Under the pieces are notes generated by a model. That model was not told the origin of the DNA. It did not search any database and worked only from the letters and a program-made list of their open reading frames with translations. Position numbers and translations under genes: made by a program. DNA of 64,000 nt from Hetaerina americana (lineage: Eukaryota; Arthropoda; Insecta; Odonata; Calopterygidae), in the NCBI GenBank assembly GCA_022747635.1, contig JAKTNV010000024.1, forward strand, positions 7,345,303-7,409,302, read 5' to 3'. Below are positions 55,460 to 64,000 of this stretch, one piece after another. How positions within the stretch are numbered: position 1 is the first letter of the stretch; each line of letters starts with the position of its first letter.

Positions 55460-56400
55460 TGTTAATGTGCAGTTGAATATCGCCTTTAAACATTTTATGA
55501 TGATTATTGTCCGAAAAATTAGCACTAAATTGTTGTAATAAATGTCTCCAACCCACTGGAGACGCCAGAACAATAGGGCTGTAACATATTTTTCATTAGT
55601 ATTAGCAGCCAAACGTTAACTATTGGTGATGCATCTTTGCACCTGATAACATGCTTCAATATTATGTCAAATTCAATGGATGAAAACAAATAATTATTTT
55701 AATATATTGAGACACCAAGAATTTGTCAAACATTTCGTTGCGAATACTATTGTGGGTGCCAATTTCATCATCGGCATACCGTGCTAATCGCTACCAGGAC
55801 GTAGGTTTAGCGGGTTTTAGAACACCAGGAAAACATCTTAAATGTGTGCAAATGTCAATCGTTCATAAAAGGTGAAGCAGATGGCAACAAAGTTTCCTCA
55901 ACACAACTTTTGTGGTGGCCACTCTGGATTTTAATGTAATTCCGATTTTTTCTGGGAGAAGAACGAGTTTAAGGAGTCAATGTCTTCCATTTCGTGCACG
56001 TGTCGGCTGATATTATACTAATAATTCCTCTTCGAAGTCAGTGATTAACTCTAGGGTCTTTTTAAAATCCTTAGAAACTTCCATACTTGATCTTCCAAAA
56101 ACTACGCGTTTATTAACAATCCATCTAATGAAACCAAGTTTCTTTAAGGCGGACCCCAAAGTTGTTCTACTAAAAAAACTACTTCCCAAAATGGATTCTA
56201 GTAAAAAATATGTACGACCTGCGACAAGTTGGAGCTAAGAGTGATTCCTATCAAACGAAAGTGACTGACTTGTTCCTCGTTACATTAATTAATCTTCCAT
56301 TTTTTATTTAACATCGTGTAACCCATTTCCCAACCTCTAGAAATGGATATGGTATACGGATATGCATGCACATGGTATGTGGTTAGGGTATATGGTTCGT
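55460..56400. other. Unidentified intergenic DNA
   Basis: No gene recognised. On the minus strand near 55775 the codons for RYADDE appear, but no neighbouring RT motif supports a reverse transcriptase. Confidence 0.4.
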
Positions 56401-56436
56401 GTACGGATATAGTATTTGTAAATCTAATCATTACTA

Positions 56437-56770
56437 TTACGATACAAAATATTGAACGAACTGGTGAGAGTAACCATCCGTTTGGACTGGTTTTTTAATT
56501 TTTTTAGTAATGTGTTTTCTATAAATCATTTGCTGGTAAGTGGACACGCATGATATCATGTACATGAGGCACGGTAGTGACCCTATCTTAGTTCCTTGTG
56601 GCACTCTGGACGTCACTTCTTCCTCTTTTGAGACATCCAATCTCTACTTTCACTTCCGATCTGCTACATATCATCGACTACTTTCTGCTTAAGGTGAGAG
56701 AAGAAGGCCGTAATCAAGTAAATAACTTTCTCGTCGATGTCATAAAATTAACGAGTATCATTTTATTATA
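56437..56770 (-). pseudogene. Decayed LINE reverse transcriptase fragment
   Basis: On the minus strand, YDIDEKVIYLITAFFSHLKQK (near 56745-56685) corresponds to the RT segment Y-G-I-x-x-x-x-x-x-W-I-x-x-F-L-x-x-R-x-Q, with the tryptophan lost. EEVTSRVPQGTKIGSLPCLMYM (56620-56555) matches V-T-S-G-V-P-Q-G-T-x-L-G-P-L-L-F-x-x-Y. Thereafter the frame drifts: an LPANDL stretch in another frame sits where FADD should be. Stops and frameshifts separate the blocks, so it is a dead fragment of one ORF2 domain. The 67-codon frame at 56640-56437 starts with TTG and is not a gene. Confidence 0.72.
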
Positions 56771-56779
56771 GGAAACCTC

Positions 56780-57330
56780 GACGAAGGTTTACTCGAAATA
56801 AAGAAATACTGTTTTCACCCGAGTATCCCTTTCTCTTCATCTAAAATTGTGAAATCATATCTCAAACTACTTTAAATTATCTACTTTCTGTAATGGCCCA
56901 TTTTATCGTTGAAATGTAGTCACTTATTTTAAGCATTTCCAAGTTAATGTTTTCGACCAATGGCGTTGTGCAAAATACGCATAAGGAAAAACCCCAGAAC
57001 AACCAGCCGTAGTAATGGAAAAATGTCGATCGTTAGCTACTAACTTACAATAATAGCAATGAATTTTAAATGATAATAAATCTTAAAGAGTTAAAATAAA
57101 AAGATAATGCCCAATGTTATATTTCAAGCGAACAATTCGCCTCCTTTGGAGTAGTACGGGAACGAAAGGGGTGCTCAATTAAGAGTGATCTCATAATTTA
57201 TTGTGCAGAAATAAATGTTATGTCATATTGCCATTGTATTGCAAAATGTTCCATACATTTGGCATGGGCCATTTAGATTTGACTCTTAGTTTTACCTGGA
57301 CGCGATGAAAGCGGCATCTTCCTGGCACAG
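56780..57330. other. Unidentified AT-rich DNA
   Basis: No feature recognised. Confidence 0.4.
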
Positions 57331-57336
57331 CTATGG

Positions 57337-57400
57337 TCTTAATCTACGTCCACAGAAAAGCCCCGCGATTTCCCAAAAATGTGTGTGGCAGAGGGCGCAA
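57337..57400 (+). repeat. R-family hairpin repeat
   Basis: TTAATCTACGTCCACAGA and CCCCGCGATTT lead into GTGTGTGGCAGAGGGCGC. The TCTACGTCCAC lead-in matches the TCTACATCTACAT lead-in of the other copies. The left hairpin arm is eroded. Confidence 0.5.
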
Positions 57401-57409
57401 TCGCTGGGT

Positions 57410-58490
57410 GGCAATGGCAATGAGGGAGAGGGAGGGTTTAAGGTGTGAGGGAAATGTTAAAATCCCTAGACGGGTATGGTGGCGCACACGTATATACATC
57501 TTAATGTTAAACTTAGTTTTTTAATAGTGTTAATTTTACCCACATCAGAAATTTTTCACGAATACGAAATAGAAGAGAATAAAATTGAGCATTAACCACT
57601 TTAACGAGAGATCGCTACTATGCTTAGACTGGTCATACAGAATTGGAAAGCAAAAAGGAGAAAATATACATTAAAACTTTATTCCACCCTTAAATCCGTA
57701 TTATTAATCAAATCAAAAATTATTGCCAGAAGAAGAGAGGTAAAAAATAAAATTAATCACATAATATCGATGTAACTTGTGATTGGGATGGAAGTTATGA
57801 TATTTTTACGTCAACCTAAACCTTTTATTAGTGAAACAAAAATCCCTTTTAATGTTGTTTCATCCGCGTACACAACTTTTATTCGCGCTGGTATCCAATT
57901 TTCATTTGTTATAATACAATAACTGCATACTTATTGAATCTGTATACATCGACAGCCACGTATACTTCTGGAAGTGTTCACAACACGAGAACAGGAATGA
58001 GTTGGTAACCTGTTGCGTAGGTTGCATGGCCTGATAACGAATAAACTTCTCTCCCACATTTACACCTACAACATAAAAATTTAAGAATCACATTCAAACG
58101 TTGTAAAAACGATCAGTGGTCAATGAAATGTGTGTAAAATTTCAATGGTTTTAACCCCAATGCAATACTTCCTGAGGATCACTCTAGGGAGCCCAAATCG
58201 ATGATATACGCATAAACTTTACGCAATTTACAAAATTATTCTGGAAATTACAAAAACTTCTGATTTTATTTGCCATGACTTCTATGTGAGTGATAATACA
58301 AATAATACGAAATTATTAACTTTTTAAAAGTCGATATGCAATTAGTTACTTTTAAAGTGACTCTCGTGTTGTCGGATTATTTGCATTCCTGTTCTTTCTA
58401 CATCAGCAATACGTTTTTTTGAGCATGTTAATATCGCAATTTACGGAGTTTTAAATTGCTAATAAATTGTACTTAACTATCGGTTTCAAA
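57410..58490. other. Unidentified AT-rich DNA
   Basis: No gene or nameable repeat. Confidence 0.4.
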
Positions 58491-58499
58491 AAGGAGGGA

Positions 58500-58980
58500 G
58501 GGTCAATTCCGATTTCGGTTGAAATTGATGGGGCCAAACAAAACTCGCATCGGCACTGGTCCAACTCTTTGCCGAGGGTGTTATCACCCACTCCAGCCTC
58601 GTTCTCCGAAGTCTCACGGCGGTCCACATCTCGAGGCAAGTGACCAACAGGGAATGAGAGAGGAGCAATGCCGTACCGTCCACCTCGCCGCCCTGCGGCC
58701 GAGGATACGCGCCACCACACAGACCCTCCCTCCCCTTTCATCCCCACCCTCCTCCCCCATCCATTCCTCCCTCCTCTCCGAGGAGTGCGGGGCAAGTGGG
58801 GTTCTTCCGACGTAGGCTGATGCACCGTTACGTAGCACGTTTACGTGGATCACTATGTAGCTTACCTCGAGCAGTCGACTGGAAGGAAGCGCGCGCGGAT
58901 CGGAGAGCGACAAAGATAAAGCCGATAGGTGGGATTGGCCCGGGGTCGGACGCGAAGGGTAATTGGGATTGCCCATGGAA
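58500..58980. other. GC- and CpG-rich island
   Basis: The most sharply bounded of the GC-rich islands. Frames of 98-142 codons are open on both strands at once (58451-58825 and 58614-59042 minus, 58519-58815 plus) and are compositional. It could be a CpG-island promoter, but no flanking exon is recognisable. Confidence 0.4.
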
Positions 58981-59424
58981 TGGATACTCAAGATAAAGGC
59001 AACATAAATACAACCCTTAACAATCAGGATTAATGACTGCATCCCTAAGATAAATCTTAGGTAAATCTCTTAGCTGAGGATGTTCAAATATCACTAAACC
59101 CGTCATATTTAGAGGTCTGAGTCATAAATACCATTTCGGTTATGTCAAAGGACAGAGAGATGTTTTGAAATCATTTGCTCTAAGTACGTTAAAAGACAAG
59201 AAAATTAACCAGGTTTAGATGAAAATAATTTTGATCAGGCAGCTTAGTTTGTCGACTATTTACATTTTGAAGGCACAGAACACCCGAGTTTCCTGGTGAC
59301 ACAGAGGAAATTATTATTGCCCTAAATTATTTTGATAGTCTCGTGCAATGGGATAAATTAATAGAGGTAGATACCGTCACTGACAGGTTCAGCTACTCGT
59401 TTTCCACACGCTTAACAGGCATTC

Positions 59425-59590
59425 AGGACAAAAGGTAGCACAAGCACCCCATTACTTTTCTTTAAAAAGCAAATTTTAATCATTTCATCAAAAAAAATCC
59501 ATTATTGCATGATATAAATAGGGTCCCCTAACACCTACCGCCACACGCCCTCACGGCAGCTCGTCGAAGATATATGTAGATGTAGGTCTA
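59425..59590 (-). repeat. R-family repeat, antisense, with downstream body
   Basis: On the minus strand: CTACATCTACATATATCTTC, then GAGCTGCCGTGAGGGCGTG, then TGGCGGTAGGTGTTAGGGG. Both hairpin arms are present. About 60-100 bases further on, TTTGCTTTTTAAAG and GGTGCTTGTG match the fragment at 15538-15590, showing the family extends past the hairpin. Confidence 0.55.
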
Positions 59591-59628
59591 AAACTTCAAA
59601 CCTCTGCTAAAATACACATACACATGCA

Positions 59629-59691
59629 TCTTTTCCTCCGCTTATTGATATGCTTAATTTCAGCGGGTGGTCTCACCTGCTCTTCGGTCGA
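59629..59691 (-). pseudogene. 28S rRNA 5'-end fragment
   Basis: The minus strand reads GAGACCACCCGCTGAA, ATTAAGCATATCAATAAGCG, then GAGGAAAAGA. This is the highly conserved start of large-subunit rRNA just after ITS2, and it includes the 20-base site used by the general ITS4 primer without mismatch. Homology begins near 59691 and breaks at 59629, right after AGGAAAAGA. The sequence continues into non-rRNA DNA and, 40 bases on, the R repeat in the same orientation. A single 60-base piece is not a functional rRNA gene. Confidence 0.85.
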
Positions 59692-59699
59692 TATTCCAT

Positions 59700-60015
59700 A
59701 CCATTTTTTTAAACTTCAATAATACCCAGCACAGATCACGATAAGTATATTCTCCTCAATCCACCTTTGCTTAATATCCCACATATTTAAGTAACTGATA
59801 ACTACGATACTCGAAGAATGGACAATTTAATGAAAGTGGTCATTTAAACAATTCTTCCCCATTTTCTTCTCCACCGCCAACCTCCACGCATCTGTTTTAA
59901 TCTTTTCAAACAAAAGTGTTATTAATAAAGAGGCATTCCAAATAAGGTAATACTAAGGCACTTTATAGAATTTGTTAATAATAGATAGAAAAACTAGGAT
60001 GTTATTGTTCAATAC
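59700..60015. other. Unidentified AT-rich DNA
   Basis: No 5.8S or recognisable ITS2 sequence follows the 28S fragment on its upstream side, so no rDNA unit is present. Confidence 0.5.
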
Positions 60016-60020
60016 AACAA

Positions 60021-60139
60021 TCTTAGAGGGTAAAAATCATTTGCCTTGACCGGGAGCCCGCAGTGAAATGCATATTAGAGGATGACTCCATCCAAAGGTT
60101 ACTGTTGCGGCGTCTACCGCAGTTTCTTGGAATTTGTAA
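60021..60139 (-). repeat. SINE family B copy, diverged
   Basis: On the minus strand: TTCCAAGAAACTGCGGTAG, CGCCGCAACAGTAACC, a degenerate tRNA-like middle with CCCGGTCAAGG, and an end in AATGATTTTTACCCTC. The order matches the 33578-33696 copy. The box B core is damaged (GGGCTCCCGG). Confidence 0.6.
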
Positions 60140-63100
60140 TTGATTATATTTGACGACCGTTTACCAATACACATACACAATTTGAGTTTGAGTTACCAAA
60201 TCAAAATAAACTTTTACCTCATTCGTAACTCTAAAATCATATTTCTATTTTGCCAGTACCACAGAGCAAGTAGACAAAACGGTGACATGAACATTTTAAA
60301 GAGGGGAAATCATTTTCGGTTCACTTAGTTTCACTTGTCCGAGAAAAAAGAGGAAAATATACCTTGTTCATCGGTGTAAGGAAAATGGCATTTTAAATCG
60401 CAACGAAAAGGTCGTTGGCACGACAGCTGAATTACTTTCGCTACGATATCCAGACAGAATATCCGATCGGGACTTAATTACACGGTTCCTGGCTTTAGAC
60501 CATGACCAAATGCCAATGATTTCCCTCTCAGCGATTTTCATGTCCTTATTTGACACGTAATTTAAGTCGTGAAAAACATCACTTTGTACAACAAGAGAAT
60601 AGATATACATTTTCATCCTGCAATTATTCGCTAATTATTAATTACTGAGAGCAACTGAATCTACCGAAAATGATTTAAGCTTGCGGTTTGATTCATATGA
60701 GGTATAAGTAGATAGGCAAGATTTCTATGGTGGGCTAGAGTCTCATTCGTATTCGCAAGTCCCCTAAATGCATTTTACTTCAATAAGAGTTGCACCAGCC
60801 ATGCTATTTCTATAAAAAAAATTGGTTGGTAGGTAAATGTATTATTGGAGTTTATAGCGCATCGCGCTACAGTTCTAAATGAAGCATGAACCGACCGATT
60901 TTCCTGTAAATGCGTCAAGCTCCTTTAGAGTAATGTGATTTTCTAGAAGAAATTACTTCCATTCACCCCGTCGTACAACAGATGATCGGATGAAACGTAA
61001 AACTTGAGTTTCCAGATGGTTGGACGATGGGACGGCACTTCTCCTTCAATCACGAAACATATTTTCGCCAGGTAAAATCAGATGATTGATGGGTAGCAAC
61101 TGTCCCAGTACTTTGAAGCAAAATTTATGGTAGAGAAAAAAATTAATTTCCGATTCCCACTGTGGGAATTACATGAATTCCTGAAGTCTCAGTAATGGAA
61201 ATAGTTTCTGCAATTTACTATTCCCTTGAAATCATTGACACTCACGCGCGATGGAAAAGTGATTAATTATTCCGGGGAAATGAAAATGGTATTGTATTCT
61301 TATTCCTGTATGATTTTGATTTTCTTCGTAATTTAATTATAATATAATTTCGTTAGAAGCGTTATGAACAACATATATTTCGATTAATATGAAGTTAGTT
61401 ATTTAAACGTAACTTGAAATAGGTTTAGTAAAGAATAAAAATTTCTTTTTCCTTGTGTGATTAAATTTAGCTTAAAATAAAAGATTAAAATAAAACCATA
61501 CCCACTGATAATTATAATTCCTTTTTTACGGATCCGAAGGTAAGAAAAAATATTATCAATTCAGGGAATTATATCTACACCGTTATATTGAGAAACATGG
61601 TGACGTGGAAAAAATAATTTCACAGTTCGAGCACAAAATAATCGAGGCTACTCCATTCATTAAGACCACGGAAATCCCCGTCATTTGTCTACACATTTAG
61701 ATGCTATTCACGCACGAGCAACCCCGTTTTAACCTGATTTTCCGTTTGGATGAACTCAAGGCCGTATGAGGTGCTCAATTCTTTTTTCGGAGGAGAAAAC
61801 AGAATGAACAATCAAACAGTCTTTGCTACAAATTAAATTACCACCTGGTGTCCCGTAATCACAAAACACAGAGGGATATCGTCACCAGCCATCGAGCTGA
61901 GAGCCGAGATAGCTTTTCAAATTTCATTTTATCCTCTTCTCTACGAGCGCCTCTCCTACCAGACCACGGGCAACAATGATTCGTTGTTCGAAAAGCTGAG
62001 CACGGCTGCGGGCCTTTGGAAAAATAACGAGCGATGCGGGAGACTCAATTAAACTTGTTAGCAACGTAATCGGAAGGTCGTACTACCCATTTTAGGCATG
62101 AAAATAGTAAATTCGTCGGCAGGATGGAAGAGAGGGAGAGGGTGCGCAGGAAGAGGAGGAGTAAGGCGGGAATGAGGGCTCATTTTCCCCGGGTTTTCAA
62201 ACGAGGTCTCAACAAACTTAGAGCCAAGTGAAGGTCCAACCGAGTTCAAAAGTGCTCAGGGTTGGACGTTATATCGTTTCCTTCCCACCTCTCCCAGACC
62301 CACCTTCCCGTTCTCATTCCATGGTGGAAAATCAGCTTCCGGACAACTCTTAATACTCTTTTACCGCTAAGCGTCTGGATGGGTAGCCGCCTAGCCATTC
62401 TTTTTCCATTATCTTGGCTGTTCATTTCCCATTCCCCGGCTACGGGTATCCTTATTTGGAGGAGCGATAGATGTGACCGTTTGATCGCCAACATCAAACC
62501 GAGTTTGGTGTAGTCGAGTTCCTTTCATAATAAAACCCTATATCGGCAAAATGATTATATGGGTAAATGACTACGGAATTAATAAATTTATTTAGTAGTA
62601 AAACCCAGAATAGCATTTCGTGAAAATGGCTTCGAGACATAATATCATAATCTGGGATAAATCTCATAGCTGTTCACTTACTTTCCTCCTCCCACTTGTT
62701 TATTCGCACAAAAGCAACCGAGGGAACTAGGACATAGGGTTTCATACGTAAATTATAACAATGGCAACCTAAACGAAACATTCCAGCGCTAATAGGTAAC
62801 CTGGAATTTTCCGCATTCACGACAAAACTAGCAAAATATTTTTGCGGCAAATTTTTGCCAACTGGTGTTATTTTTCCAAATACTTCACCTTAATCCGCAT
62901 CAGAAAATTAAATTATGGCATCCTAAGATTGACCTTCCATCGTAGTAGCTCGTCGAGTATGATTCAGGCACAAATTTATCAAAACATCCACAAAACATTT
63001 CCAAATAATTTCTCGGAAATGGTTGGAAGACTATAAATATTTAGGTGCTGGAATGAGGTTTTAAATGAGACGATGAAACAATTCAGCCTTTGGTATAATA

Positions 63101-64000
63101 TTCGCCCAATGGATGAGTCAAGAGAGAAGCTGAACCACTGACGCGAAATATCACGTATATAAGATTTTTTTATAAATATCTTCCTTACTAATTTTACAGC
63201 GTGATGCTGCCTTAAATTTAAAATATGAGAAGTAGTTAAAAGAACAGGGACGATATCACTCGTAAAATTTAGATTGTTTAATGTGACTTTTTAACTATAT
63301 TCTTTTTAACTGGACTAGTTATCAAGATAATGTGTTCAATGAATATTTTTAGATTATTTCTCCAAATGTTTCAACTTAAATTATTAACATGAGTGAAATA
63401 CAACTTTTGAAGTGCTCACTCATTCATGCTAGCATAAAAAATTCCGAAACTGTTTTTTTTTCTTTCAAAGATCATGAATAAACTAGCGATTTTAATGTAC
63501 GAAACTCTATACCTACTGATGTTGAAAAGCCCCTGGAACTTCACTTTCATTCTGACAAAGTAAGACTAATTGCAAAAGTTATGTCTTGCGCAAATATCTA
63601 AGCAGAATTACTTTCAATTGCCGTTGGAAAGGTCAATTACAGTTAATATTGGCAGTAAACCACCAGAAAAAATTCTCCGGTTCATTGCACTGTCCTAATA
63701 CTGAGAGTTTTCTTAGTGTGAACCAAGGTCTAGCCGATTTAACAACTGAACATATCATACCGCAGATTCCATTTGTTTGATTAGTCAAATTATTCCTCAA
63801 CACCACTATCAGTCGTCTCAAACAAACAAGTTATCCCCCATGAAACATTTAAATTATTTTTTCGTGTTTTCTGGAGGCTGTGTTACGTAATAAAGACCGT
63901 TTAATCAACTCCCGAAGACATAGTGTTTCCAATATCCTCCCCAAGATATAAAAACCTTCCACTATTATTCGTGACCAGGGAGGCATTTTACTGACCATCT
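60140..64000. other. Unidentified intergenic DNA
   Basis: Mostly AT-rich with nothing nameable. A GC-richer patch at about 61890-62480 has complementary 83-codon frames on both strands (62246-62513), which are compositional. No gene reaches the window end. Confidence 0.45.

Noticed and set aside
55755..55790. Minus-strand RYADDE, resembling an RT active site
   Set aside because: No neighbouring RT motifs, and a stop close upstream in the same frame.

Overview
The window looks like gene-poor nuclear DNA from an animal, most likely an arthropod. It is AT-rich and full of decayed transposable elements: mariner transposase pieces, CR1/L2/Jockey-like LINE reverse transcriptase, tRNA-derived SINEs and TA microsatellites. 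There is no operon structure, and open frames are short and scattered. I did not recognise any intact host protein-coding gene, canonical tRNA gene or CRISPR array. Most ATG- or TTG-initiated frames of 60-150 codons are chance frames, microsatellite translations or frames inside repeats. The species cannot be named from the sequence.

Layout. Positions 1-2450 hold a full SINE (family A, 282-541, with an 11-bp target duplication), a GC-rich island, a short hairpin repeat (family R) and a dead LINE RT fragment. From 2450 to 10020 the DNA is mostly unidentified. An antisense SINE of family C lies at 10155-10462. Between 13.5 and 18.8 kb there are SINE-B and R repeats, a mariner transposase C-terminus (15776-16039), a degenerate SINE-A, tandem duplications and a GC-rich island. 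A 20-bp-arm hairpin sits at 20879-20949 and a LINE 3' end at 24219-24860. Unidentified AT-rich DNA follows, with SINE-A-like copies at 26.3 and 31.0 kb, a TA microsatellite at 33.0 kb, SINE-B at 33.6 kb and a SINE-C with a 13-bp target duplication at 35599-35878. A fold-back repeat lies near 38.7 kb.

The densest region is 45.5-48.05 kb. It holds an R repeat, a decayed LINE RT, a 28-bp perfect inverted repeat around a TA tract, a duplicated 452-bp unit carrying a tRNA-like head, an internally deleted mariner abutting the second unit, and a GT/AT microsatellite. After that come a 169-bp tandem duplication (55.1 kb), another LINE RT remnant (56.4-56.8 kb), another R repeat (57.3 kb), and a 28S rRNA 5'-end fragment next to an R repeat in the same orientation (59.5-59.7 kb).

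How the parts relate. The mobile elements here are passengers. The LINE remnants represent the kind of machinery that mobilises SINEs, and the target duplications around SINE-A and SINE-C fit LINE-type integration. Every transposase and RT fragment carries stops, frameshifts, deletions or lost catalytic residues, so nothing in the window appears able to move on its own. I found no convincing new multi-gene system. The observations most worth following are the possible 28S-headed chimeric retroelement, the hairpin-tailed R family, the SINE-C central domain, the long palindrome and the fold-back repeat.
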